DNA from: Adiantum capillus-veneris
Taxonomy: Eukaryota > Streptophyta > Polypodiopsida > Polypodiales > Pteridaceae
Assembly (NCBI GenBank): GCA_014529385.2
Contig: CM043967.1
Span: 127,259,182 to 127,323,181, forward strand
Direction of reading: 5' to 3'
DNA length: 64,000 bases
Numbering within the stretch: position 1 is the stretch's first letter; the number at the start of each line of letters is the position of its first letter. Shown piece by piece: positions 21,136 through 31,673 of the stretch. A program made the translations under genes and the position numbers. The notes under the pieces are model-generated. The model made no database searches, had not been told where the DNA came from, and worked only from the letters and a program-made list of their open reading frames with translations.

Positions 21136-22790
21136 AACAACTCCAAGGCAATCACCACAAGCATCACATTGGACCTCAAATGGTTTTGAGAGATAAGCTT
21201 TTCGAAAGCATTGCTCTCCTTAGCGGACCATGTATACCTAACGCTTTTCTTTGTTAGGTCATGTAATGGTCCCGCAATTTGTGAGAACTTTTCTATGAAG
21301 CGTCTATAGTATGCACACATACCTATGAAGCTTCTTAGTTCATGAAGATTCCTTGGTTTAGGCCATCCTTTTATTACCTCTAACTTGGATGGATCCATTT
21401 GGATGCCATCTTGAGAGATAATGTGACCTAAATACTGAATCTCTTGCAAGAAAAATTCACTTTTCTTTCGATTAACATAAAGTTTATTCTCTCTTAAAAC
21501 TTGAAATATTACCTGGAGGTGTTTTTTGTGTTCCTCCAATGAATTAGAGTAGATGATAATATCATCAAAGAACACTCCAGTGAAGGTTCGATGAGTCCTG
21601 AATAGCTTCTCCATCAAGCGGTTGAATGAGGCTGGTGCATTGGTCAAGCCAAAAGGCATGACAATGTATTCGTAAAGACCAAATGTAGTACGAAATGCGG
21701 TCTTTACAATGTCTTGATCAACTATCCTTATTTGATGATAGCCACTTTTTAGGTCAATCCTACTGAAGTAGGTCGATCCTTGTAGCTTATCAAATAGGTC
21801 TTCTACCCGTGGAACGGGAAACCTATTCTTGATAGTGATCCTATTTAGTGCTCTATAGTCGACACACATACGATATGTGCCGTATTTCTTTTGCACTAAT
21901 AGCACAGGTGAGCAAAATGGAGATGAGCTTGGCCTAACCATACCCTTCTCAACTAACTCATGCACTTGCCGCATAATCTCCTCTTGTTGAGCTTGAGAAA
22001 CTCTATAAGGAGGTTTATTAGGCGGTGAACTTCCTGGAAGAAGTTCAATTGCATGGTCATCATTACCTCGTTTAGGAGGTAGCTCACAAGGGATGTCGTC
22101 AATAAAAACATCTTGAAACCCCTTAAGAAAATTGGATAACTCTAATTCCTTTTGGGTGCTTTTATTTTCTTTTGTTAAAGCATTAGGTTCATTTTGAGAA
22201 TCTTTAACAAAAATCATGTACACGGAAATAGAGCTCTTTATTGACTTGTTGAAAGCTGGTGTATGTACAATGGGGATGGTGCTACCCATTTCCTTAGCAT
22301 TTATATACATGTCTTTTTCCCTGAACTTAAAGGAGATTCTCCTTTCAGGAAATTTAACATCGGCAGCCAGGCGGTCAAACCATCGTGCCCCTAGGATTAC
22401 ATCCTCATGCTTGAGAGGAGAGATAAAGAAGTCCTCTTTGTCCACAAAGACTTGGACATGAAGCCTCAATTTCTTGATTAAGGGAGTGACTGAAGCTTCT
22501 TGCCCCTTGAAGGCACTGTCTGCGGGTAGGACATCGCCCATCTCGTAGGATTGTATGCCTAGCTTGGTGGCTAACTCCATAGATATAAAATTGTGAGTAG
22601 AACCAGGGTCAAAGAGAATAAAAGCATCATGTTCTCTTATCTTTCCCAAAGCATGGCATAGAGGAGATCCTTTGTGATGAGTTTGGTGAATTTCCTCCTC
22701 TTGGATTTCAACCAAGGAAGCTCTAGGAGGATCTTGGCGGTTGTTCTTTTGGGGACAAGTGTGCGCGGTACGCATGCCCTTGTTCGCCGC
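21111..22790 (-). pseudogene. pol: Chromovirus protease and reverse transcriptase
   Basis: Long frame (22934-21111). Protease motif FILFDPGSTHNFIS at about 22620, with D-P-G in place of the common D-S/T-G. RT motifs in order: YRMCVDYRALNRITIKNRF, YFSRIDLKSGYHQIRI, FGLTNAPASFNRLM, the catalytic FFDDIIIYS near 21575-21549, and YLGHIIS. The thumb region and linker LRSFIGMCAYYRRFI complete the domain. The frame is intact over about 600 codons but shifted relative to both gag and RNase H. Confidence 0.92.
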
Positions 22791-24246
22791 ACTTGAAACA
22801 TCGGTTATCCTTACGATAACGCTCAAGCTCTTCAGGAGAGAGTTTATTCTTACCTTTGTAAACTCCCTTCTCTTTAGCTTTGTTGGAGTTGCCCTTAGGA
22901 GACTTTTGGACATTGTCCTTCCCCTTAGGCTCATTGGAACCCTTGTTTTCCGGAGGCTTATTATTTCTTTTTGCCCCCATTTGGAAATTGATTCGAGAGG
23001 CCACCATAGTGTGGTGTATTACCGCCGATATGGTACGTGGTCTTTGGGAGTTGACATACTCCGCCATTTCTTCGGTTAAGCCCACACAAAATTGTTGCTT
23101 TTGCTCTCCAAAATCCAACTTTTTGAAGATAGTGGCTTTGAGTTGTAGGTCCCAAAACTTGTCTACATATTTGTGGATGGATTCATTGGGAGAGAGTTTT
23201 AAGCTTCGCCATTCGGTGAGTACTTTGTCTTTAGCATCGGTGGCCAAAAACTGCTTCATAATGGAAGCTCTTAAAGCTTTCCATGTTCATGGAGCTTCAC
23301 CATTGGCTCGTAGACTAGACCACCATTGTCTGGCGGACTTTTGAAAGTGCATAGCTACATGGCGTAGCTTAGAGGATTCCGTGAAGCCCTCATCTCCAAA
23401 CGCCGCATCGAATTGTTGGATAAAGGCCAAGACTTTGTCCGTGGCACCAAAGGTACCATCATAGGTAAGGAAAGAGATGCTCTTCCTTCCCTCTTTGAAT
23501 TTCTTCAGCTTGGACGACCTCTTCCATGCGGCATAGGATTTCCTATGGCCTCTTCTTTTTGATGGTTCAAAAGTTGCACCATCACTTTCTTCAGAAGGTG
23601 AAGAATTTGAAGAAGGTGGAGAAGAGGATGACCTCTTTCTCGCCTTTTTCTTGTCCTGATCTTTGTCGTCTTCACCATAGCTTTCATAAGAGGAAGAGGA
23701 TGAAGAAGATGGAGAAGAGGGTGTCCTCTTTCTCGCCTTTTTCTTCTCTTTCTTTTTATAATCCCTCTTCGAATTGTGGTGAAGAGAAGAATACGATGGT
23801 CTTCTCCGCTTTGGTGGTGATGGAGAGCGTTTAGCCCGCCGTCTTCGTGGAGCCATCTTCACTGAGGTGGCGAGAGACTCGCTTCTTTCTCGTTCCTTCG
23901 GTGGAGGCTCTTGAGTTCTTCTTTGGGAAGGAGATGCATCGTCAAGAAGTAAATTCTTGAGCCCTTCATATGGATTCTCTTCTTCTTCCCGAATCGGAGA
24001 GAGACCTCTTTTGGTAGTCTCACAAGGAGGCTTCCTAGGTGTTCTCTTGTCATGGTGATGAGCTTGGAGAATCCTGTGAGCAAGAAGCTGCCGTTGCACT
24101 TCACTTCGGAGAGATGGATTGCCCATGTCTTGTTGAAGCCTAGTAACAAGATAGTTAACAAGCATTGAAGCATCATTAGTAGCTTGCTCATGAGCAAAAT
24201 CAAAGTTATCAACATTAATTTCACTCTCTTTACTATTGTCAGCCAT
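22723..24246 (-). pseudogene. gag: Chromovirus gag with SR/KR-rich insert
   Basis: ATG at 24246. The N-terminal 110 residues are followed by a basic Ser/Arg/Lys region (PRRRRAKRSPSPPKRRRPS) and two repeats of KKARKR plus poly-Ser and acidic residues (about 23780-23560). The capsid region begins with FLTYDGTFG and has HVAMHFQKSARQWWSSL. A stop at 23287-23289 breaks the frame; capsid continues in the same frame from 23259 down, ending in a zinc knuckle CFKCGEQGH near 22800, where the frame shifts into pol. The basic SR-like block could act in RNA binding or nuclear entry (inference). Confidence 0.88.
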
Positions 24247-24646
24247 TCTAACAACTTTTAGGTGTAAACTTTTTAGGTGTACTTTGGCACTTCAAGCCCT
24301 AGTTGTTATTCCTCTTTACCCCTTTAGAAAAAGCACTCAAGCTACTGTACCCGCGGCTCGAATACCATTAATTGCAAGGAATAGAAGAGAGGATCTTTCG
24401 ACACCAAAACAACACCGGCTCCAGTCAAGCTTCTAATAGCTCAATAGAGGTTAAGCCGTAGGCAAGCCCGTAGGACTCCACTATTAAGACCATAGCTCTC
24501 AACGGTGATGCCCCGTTAACTCCACAAAGGCAGGCGCACTGCAAGGCTGAAAAATCCCTTTTCTACTTACTCACAGGCAATTAATAATACCAACCATTTG
24601 TAGCTAGCTTGACGACCTCCCTTCTTGAGCAAGAAAAGAGAAACCT
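24247..24646 (-). other. Chromovirus 5' leader
   Basis: Untranslated region between PBS and gag ATG. No ORF or repeat of note. Confidence 0.6.
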
Positions 24647-24662
24647 TGAGCTGTGATAGCAA
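24647..24662 (-). promoter_or_regulatory. Chromovirus primer-binding site
   Basis: On the minus strand TTGCTATCACAGCTC lies at the inner end of the 5' LTR. It matches the initiator tRNA-Met site TGGTATCAGAGC with two changes. Confidence 0.7.
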
Positions 24663-26219
24663 TTTAACATTCAATGGCCTAATAACTTATGTGTAGCGGA
24701 AAATTAGCATGAACATAGTGGGCATTTCATAAGAATAGATTCCTAATGAGAATTACAAGAGTGCTTGGGTGGAGAGCGCAACAAAAAGCATAACACCTAG
24801 TTAGATAGCATCGACAATACTTTCAAAAGAGAGAGAAATTAAGCTATTGACAACAGTTGAGGACCGGATTTGCATGGAGCCGGTCCCCCCTCCAAAAGGC
24901 TTTGTATTATGGTTTCTCCCATCAAGAGAGACATTGTACAATACAATTCTTTGTGTTCCTTCAAGACTAGCTAGTGCAATGAAGATGGAAACTTCATGCA
25001 CTAAGCAAAACACTAAACAAACACAACTTGAATTATCCCCGTTCTCAGACCCAAGACCTCACACACCTTCGAAGATGGTGAGAGCTAGCAGGGTATGCGA
25101 GTAGATTGAGAGGAAGAAGGAGTATCTTACGAGAAAGATGTACATCTCCTCACATAATCACTCATATGTAGCATAGCTTAGCTTAGTAATTAGCTTGGTA
25201 GAGGAGATGAGCATGCATTGAAGCTTGGCTCTTGGTTGGATTTGCATCCACATGCCAAGAGAGTGTTGATGTAGGCTTCTATCTCACAAGCTTGGGAAGA
25301 GATAGTCTTCTCTTTCTTCACACATGAGCTTGTGTGAGTGTGTGTGTGTTAATGCCTTGCAAAAATCAGCCCCCTCTCTCTCTTGGGCGAGCCCTCTTGC
25401 TAATTGCTCTTGCTGAAGCCTCATTGGCCCTCCCCAAGTCAAGCCAATTACAATTAAGCAGCATAAGTGATAGCCTTCTGACATGTGTCCCCCTTTCCCC
25501 TTTTGTGAGAGCTTTAGGTTATTAAATAATTAAACTAAACTCTCATTGGACCCCTTTGCCTCCTGGCCAATAGGAATCATCAAGCCATGGGGCTCCTGAA
25601 TGCTCATTGGTCCCCTTGGGAGACTGCCCAATAGTCTTCTAGGAGACTTGATTCTCATTGGTTTCTTTTATTTAATTTTTTTAAATTAATTAAACTAGAT
25701 TTACTCTAGCTTAATTCTCATTGGTCCACTTCAAGGGTCATCCAATAGAAATTGGGCACACCTTGTGGGCATCTGGCCTAGGGAGCTGACATGTGTCCCT
25801 CATTCCCTTTGTGTAAAGGGAGCCTCTGTGTGTGTGTGTAGCTTTCTCTCTCATCCCCTACCTTTAGGGCTCGCCCCCTCCCATGTAGGGATGTGCAAAG
25901 ACTTTTAGGACACACACAAAGCATCCAATTTTCCCTAGGGTTGACCTTTGGACACAACCTTTGAATTTTGGAACCTTAGCATTTTGGAAGTCTTAATGGG
26001 CTGAACCTTAGGGTCTTTTTAGCCCATTGTTGCACATGGCTCTTTTGCAGATGGCCTCCCCTTTGGATCCCTATTTTCCCTCCTTTGGATCCCTACTGTG
26101 GCTGGTTTGCTAGCTTAGTCAATATTCTAGCTTTTTCTCCACTGGCACTTCCCCACATTAAATGATCAGTTTAATATGAGAAAATCATTTAGGAGAGTTA
26201 GATATTGATTATTATGACA
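24663..26219 (-). repeat. Chromovirus 5' LTR
   Basis: 1557 bp. Begins TG on the minus strand at 26219; the inner end is TTTAAC on the plus strand where the other copy has TGTAAC, a mutated terminal dinucleotide. Carries the same CCAAT array (about 25427-25760). Confidence 0.93.
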
Positions 26220-26592
26220 GGATGTACATCAGTCATACATTGTTACTGCTTTCTTGAATGGTGGCATATTTGAGGAAGTTTATGTAACGCAGCCTCGTGG
26301 TTTTGTCAAGAAAGGACAAGAGGAGAAGGTGTGCAAACGTAACAAAGCTTTGTATGGGTTGAAGCAATCTCCTTGTTCTTGATATGAGAAGGTTGACACT
26401 CATTTGGTCAAACAAGGTTTTTGTAACAGTGCAACAAAAAGCACATTGTATGTCAAGCGTGAGGGCGATGTACTTCTCATGTTGTACTTTAATATGTGGA
26501 TGATTTGCTGATCACTCATCCCAAGCATAGAGTTTAAGCACTGTGATGGTGGTATTGTCTTGTGTCAAAAATTTACATAAAGACATTGCTAT
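26220..26592 (+). pseudogene. pol: Copia-1 relic, part 2: RT core
   Basis: Starts with the second GGATG. It continues copia RT: VTAFLNGGIFEEVYVTQPRGF, then KALYGLKQS, LLMLYF with a broken FVDDLL motif near 26500, and IEFKHCDGGIVLCQKF. Stops and a shift are present. It ends at the CTAT duplication (26589-26592) of the next insertion; joining to 30931 restores the frame into KFGLEDCKPIST. Confidence 0.9.
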
Positions 26593-26769
26593 TGAGGTGG
26601 TCCGGGGCGGGCAAAAAGAAGAGTGGCCTCTAATCACCCTTCTAGGCTCCAGTGCTGCTCAATTGGGTTGGGGTTGGAAAAAACAACAAACACACACACA
26701 AACCCGCAACCTAACCCTACACAAATTTGGGGCACCACCTCGTTTTGGATGCGAACTAGAACGCGTAAA

Positions 26770-26793
26770 GAGAGATAGATAGATAGATAGATA
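26770..26793. repeat. (GATA)n tract at LINE-1 3' end
   Basis: Short GA run then six GATA/TAGA units directly abutting the 3' end of LINE-1 (which reads on the minus strand). The same arrangement ends LINE-2. Confidence 0.9.
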
Positions 26794-28505
26794 GTTCTAT
26801 TATCGTCCTAGGAGGTCAAATATGACCTATGGGACCAAATGAACATGTCACGTGGTGTGAGTGGAGTTCATAAGTGACTCTCGATGCTCAAAAATGGCTG
26901 AAATGAGCGTCGCAATAGAGAGTCCACATCGTGGTTGGGAGAGGAAGGTATGTAGGGAGAGATCATGGCTGAATATATGGGGAAAAGAGGACCTAATGTG
27001 GTCAAAAGATGAGCACTCAAGTAGTGTGTGGTACTCACTCTCTCGCACTTGACGAGGGCATAAGGTGCAAAGTCGATGACACTCCTCGACAGTGCCCCAA
27101 TGTCCTGTCTCGCAGCGTAGAGAATGGGAGCTAAGACGAATGGAGGCAATGGTGCGAATCGCACTCAACGGGATGGGCTCAAGGATGTAGGAATGGGTTC
27201 GGGTACCTCGTTCCAAGAAGAAGAGAGATTTGTAGTTTGAGGCAACGTGTGTGGTGTAATGGCTGAAGCGAGAACCTCCGCATTTTTCCCAAGCTGTGAT
27301 ACATTGGCGTTGTAAGAAGGCCTCATTAACTTGGGAGTCGATCGACGCATGCTTGACCAAGTGACATGCATCCCATCTTCCAAACCATTTCTTGATATCA
27401 AGCATCCACCCCGAACTTAGTATTTTGCTCTTGCATGTCTTTTGAACCATTTGACTTGCTTCATATGCGATTCTAGGAAGTCAATGCAAAGGGCTACGTT
27501 GTGTCTTACGCATGTACTCCACAACCCTTTGCATGCCCAAGACCTCAATGGGAAGCAATCCGGACTCAAGAAGTAAGAGCATGTAGGGTGTTTGTGTCTT
27601 GACTTGGAGAAAGTTGGTAAGAAAACGCTTTTGGACATTCTCAAACTCTTTCCAAGTAGACTTCCCAATGCTTCCACCCCACACCTCCACTCCATAAAGA
27701 AGCACCGGTGTCACCAATGTGTCAAAGAGGTACTTTTTGAGAGCCCAACACTTGATCTCTCCTGCATTGCACATGTTCTCAAATGCATAATAGGCCCTCT
27801 TTCCGGCTTCCAAGTGACGCATTGCACAATCCTTCCATTTATGATTGGATGGAACCTCAAGGCCAAGGTACTTGAAGTGATCTACCACTTCAAGTTTCTC
27901 ATTGTTATATACAATGCATGGATTTTCATCATTGAGGGTCTTTACAAGCATAACCTTGGTTTTGGATCCATTCACGATCAGCCCGCTATGTAGGCAAAAG
28001 CGTTCCAAGACACTCATAAGCTTTTGTGCATCTTCTAAGGTATGTGCCAAGAGCACTACATCATCGGCATAAAGCAAAAGCATGATCACCGCATTTCCAA
28101 TCTTAACCTCTTCTATGCCTTCTTGCTGCATAAAGTCAAGAACCATGCATTATAATTCATCAATGAGTAGCCCAAAGAGGGTTGGGGAAAGTGGGCATCC
28201 TTGTTTGACACCAATAGTGCTTGCAAAAAATTCTGAAATTCCATCTCCCATACATAATCGACATATCACTTTTTGGTAGATGCGAAAGACTGCATGCATA
28301 AATTCTCTCGGCACTTGAAGGCTTTGCATACGTCTCCAAAGATTTCCTCGCGGTACCATGTCAAAAGCTTTCTTGAAATCCACAAAGCAACAATACAACT
28401 TTTTTCCTTTCAATCGAGACGCTTCCATAAGAACTCGAAGAGTGACAAGGTGATCAATAGTGCTATGATGCTTTAGAAAACCTGCTTGGCCAAGTGCACG
28501 TTTGC
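26794..28505 (-). mobile_element. LINE-1: 5'-truncated non-LTR retrotransposon
   Basis: Minus-strand non-LTR element lacking ORF1, endonuclease and the RT N-terminus. The RT part at 28505-27481 has STIDHLVTLRVLM, CCFVDFKKAFD, GVKQGCPLSPTLFGLLID and the catalytic YADDVVLLA at about 28070-28045. The C-terminal region at 27450-26848 has CTLCPRQVRESEYHTLLEC, a CCHC-like finger typical for LINE ORF2. It is broken by a stop at about 28148 and further shifts. Close relative of LINE-2. Both ends lie in GA/GATA microsatellite. A 6-bp stem hairpin is at 26813-26828 in the 3' UTR. Confidence 0.92.
26813..26828 (-). promoter_or_regulatory. LINE-1 3' hairpin
   Basis: AGGTCA-4 nt-TGACCT, perfect 6-bp stem about 20 bp before the 3' tail. 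Also in LINE-2 (42508-42523). Possibly recognised by the RT (inference from stringent-type LINEs). Confidence 0.55.
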
Positions 28506-28531
28506 GCGAGAGAGAGAGAGAGAGAGAGAGC
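28506..28531. repeat. (GA)n at truncated 5' end of LINE-1
   Basis: GA dinucleotides start exactly where LINE-1 homology stops. Confidence 0.9.
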
Positions 28532-30926
28532 TCGGGCTGCTTTGAAATGTATCGGCAATGATCAAGAAAACACAATTATATATGTGAGAAAGCGAGAGAA
28601 GGGAGGGGGTGCTTGTTGCATTAATACCTTCTTATAAATCTGTCATGACCAATCAAAGTGAGATTAGTACTTGTTCAACATAGCTTGAGTAAATTACACC
28701 ACAACACATCACAAGAAAAGCCACCCCAATCATTGTCTTAAGGCCCGGGGAGTCCTCTCCACCCTGTCACCCTCTTACAGTATGTGGGATTTATGGCTAA
28801 ATTGATGACAACACCCAGAGACAAGCTATCAAGAACTTAAAAAAGCACCAAGACACTTACACATCATTGTTGTCCATTACTTCACGTTGAAAGAGAGACA
28901 AAGTATCCAAGCTTAGTCCAAATCCACCCTCCTTGATTCAGAAAATGTTGGGCTTACACTAGTAGGAGAAATGATAGATTTCCTACTCTCAATTGAATGA
29001 TCACTCTCTCTCTTACAATGGCATAGAGTTTCCTTGCTAATCACCCCTATTACAACACATTCACATGCATAAGACAATGAGCTTCCACTCAAGAACTCCT
29101 TCTAGAGAGGTTGAGCTTGGCTTCTCAAGCTATAGCATAGTGCTCTTGCTTATGGCTCCCCCCCTTTTGTGCTGGCTACACCCTCCTTTTATAGCAATTT
29201 TGAGGGCTAGGGTTACTCCTCTAACCATGGTTGGGTTAGATTTTCAACAATTATCTAAGTTCTTTTGCTTGGAATTATCAAGAAGTTGGTGGGGATAGAT
29301 GAAGAAGAGAGAGAAGAGAGAAGTGGAGGTGATAGGACTTTTCATAGTAGGTTAGTGTTAGTAAATTAGTAGAGTTAGTATTTTTATTAATTTACAAATG
29401 GAATTGGATATTTACAATGGGAGTATCCATGTAGGATACAAATAAGGAAGAAAAAACTCTTAATAGGTAAGAAAACATGGATTTCTTACAATGTCGATGC
29501 TCCAAGTGTCTTGAGTAGGGTCAATTTTGACGCTTGTTGACGGTCCACTAGCTTTGATGGTTCGTTTTTTCTCCACTCTTGACCTTCCTTGGGAGCCAAG
29601 GTAAGTGAACATGAGTAATCAATCACCATGATGTTGTCTTTCAAGAGAAGAGGCTGAATTTTGTGGTTTTTTTGATAGATATGGGTAATATGGAAGAGAA
29701 AAAATGAGACTAGGTGGTCAATTTTGGAATGAAAGTGTGTGTAGGAGACATGAGTTCACCATGGCTTCTCTTATTCTTCAAGGTTGAGAAGAAGGTGAGT
29801 AGGGTGCAGAGAGGAGTGGTGAGAGAGGTGGGGATGATGAGTGGAGAGGTGTGTGTGAAAGAGGAAAATGATAAAGTGGAAGAGGGAGTGTGGCTGCATA
29901 GCATGGGGAAACTGGGATCCACCAATAAAATCATAGCTCACAGCTCGTAGTTCAAAAAAATATGAAAAAATTTGAGGTGAAAGTTCAGCTCACGAGCTAC
30001 AACTTTTGTTTGTATTACCTTTTCAAATTTGGGGAGCATGTGATCATTAAAAATTCAGCAAAACCGACTGTTTTTTTCCACTGCACAAAATCCTTGTGAG
30101 GTCCTTCTTTGGATGATTCTTTTGAATACCTCCAAGAGTGAGCCCCCCATGGTGCATGCATGCATTCCACATACCCTTGACCTTATTTGGTAGGTCTATA
30201 ATTGAAGATATTGTTGAGATCATGATATAAGTGAAAAAGTACTACTAAGAAAATCAAATATTGAGGGGTCTAAAAAAATATGTACATGTCAAATATAAAT
30301 AATATAGGTGGAAAAAATATAAAGGGGTCAAAATAAATCTCTCTCATTATAAGTCTACCATAAAAAGATGAATATTTTTGGTGGTCTAATTTATGAGAGT
30401 AATAGAGAATAGATGTAGGAAGGAAAACATCACAATAGTGAAAAAATATACACATAAATAGAACTAGTTTTTTGGATTTTTGTTGGGATGGAGCTACACC
30501 AAAAATAAGAGAAGCTTGCATGAAATTATTTTTATATGGAATAAAGAGTATGCAAAATGGTAAGAAAAAATATGGTAATGGTGAGTCAATGTACATAGCA
30601 TAAATAACACACCATAGGTAGAAATATTTAAATAAATACCAAAATAATTATGAAAATTCTTTTTATTTAGGCCCTATATACAATGAAATATTTACACACA
30701 AATGGGCGATAATATATTTATAATTTTTTTTATTTTTTATTTTTTTTGGCTCAACTAGCCCAGTGACTAGCTAATTAAGGGTTTTTAAGAAGATATGGGA
30801 AAAGTCCCCTAACTCACACACACCTATATACAGTGAAATGGTAGGGATCTCCACAGTGTTTGGATGATTTTGGTAGGGTGGGTTAACTCACTATGGAAAT
30901 TACGGAGAGCCGAAAAACGCCTATCA
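28532..30926. other. Body of solo-LTR-like element
   Basis: No ORF of note. The region 28890-29300 has CT-rich leader-like sequence and the minus-strand TATA box at 29181-29194; 30240-30800 is AT-rich. Confidence 0.45.
29181..29194 (-). promoter_or_regulatory. TATA box in solo-LTR-like element
   Basis: CTATAAAAGGAGGG on the minus strand; gives the likely transcription direction of the LTR. Confidence 0.5.
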
Positions 30927-31375
30927 CTATGTAAGTTTGGACTTGAGGATTGCAAACCTATTTCCACTTTCATGGAGACAAGTTTGAAGTTGAGTCTACA
31001 TGATGTTGGTGGTCTTGCTCATGTCACTCTTTACCAAACTGCTATTGGCTGCCTTATTTATGTATGCAACAAGAGGACAGATATTCAATTTGCAGTCTCA
31101 TAGGTCAGCAGATTCATGCATAGCCTAGGGTCTAAGCATTGGCAGGCAATCAAGAGGATTTTTTGCTACTTGAGTGGCACTTTGCATCTTGGCTTGTTTT
31201 ATCCCAAGTGGGGATCATTGCCACCAAGTTACGTGCTATTTTGGACTCAAATTGGGCTAGTTGTTATGACACACGAGTGTCCACAAGTGGTTTTGTTTTA
31301 TGCTTCGCAAGTTCATGTGGTTGAGAAAGAAGCAACCTATTGTGGCTGCTACAAACGGATGGCATAGAAGGCCTG
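30927..31375 (+). pseudogene. pol: Copia-1 relic, part 3: RT end and RNase H
   Basis: KFGLEDCKPIST, QTAIGCLIYVCNKRTDIQFAVS, RFMHSLGSKHWQAIKRIF and YLSGTLHLGLFYP are the copia RT tail and connection. RNase H pieces in another frame include LDSNWASCYDTRVSTSGFVLCF, then the alignment ends near 31370. No 3' LTR was recognised, so the element is also 3'-truncated. Confidence 0.88.
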
Positions 31376-31455
31376 CAAAACACTAAAAACCACATATTTC
31401 GACCATGAAATGCACAAATATGCATACTTGGCAAAGCCGTTACCAAATAATCAAC

Positions 31456-31544
31456 GATGTACGCAAATAGAGAGAGAAAGAGAGAGAGGGAGAGAGGAAG
31501 AGAGCACACGCGGGGGCGCCTCCTAGAGTGGAGTGCTACACTAG

Positions 31545-31590
<46 letters not shown>
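31456..31590. repeat. (GA)n-rich tracts
   Basis: Two purine dinucleotide tracts separated by a GC-rich segment (31500-31545); the longer is at about 31548-31586. Confidence 0.9.
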
Positions 31591-31592
<2 letters not shown>

Positions 31593-31631
31593 CAGAGAAG
31601 AGGTACATAGGCATTGAGTGCAATCTCCCCC

Positions 31632-31673
31632 CGTGCAAGAGTGAGCATTTCCCTCTTGCACGTATTTATTTAT
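31632..31673 (-). promoter_or_regulatory. Hairpin and TATA box, possible minus-strand promoter
   Basis: Perfect 10-bp inverted repeat CGTGCAAGAG / CTCTTGCACG (31632-31641 and 31653-31662) directly followed by CTATAAATAAATA read on the minus strand. Downstream on the minus strand is a CT-rich stretch like a plant 5' leader. No coding region I recognise follows, so this may be a relic of an LTR or gene promoter. Confidence 0.4.

Larger units (their letters stand above)
7388..26219 (-). mobile_element. Ty3/gypsy chromovirus with Tat element nested inside
   Basis: Complete minus-strand LTR retrotransposon of about 8.8 kb once the nested insertion (10770-20820) is removed. It has two LTRs of about 1.56 kb, a primer-binding site at 24647-24662, gag, protease, RT, RNase H, integrase and a terminal chromodomain, then a purine tract against the 3' LTR. 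It is flanked by the 5-bp duplication GGATG within copia-1. The gene order with a C-terminal chromodomain identifies a chromovirus; I cannot assign the clade (Tekay, Reina, CRM, Galadriel). Frameshifts and stops in gag, the gag-pol junction and integrase make it defective. Confidence 0.93.
26593..30926 (-). mobile_element. Solo-LTR-like insertion in copia-1, holding LINE-1
   Basis: Begins TG, ends CA, flanked by CTAT (26589-26592 and 30927-30930), and splits copia RT exactly. Without LINE-1 it is about 2.6 kb. It has no retroviral ORFs, but a TATA box CTATAAAAGGAGGG reads on the minus strand at 29181-29194. A single long LTR left after recombination fits best. No second copy is in the window, so the family is unknown; a non-autonomous element is the alternative. 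Confidence 0.6.
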
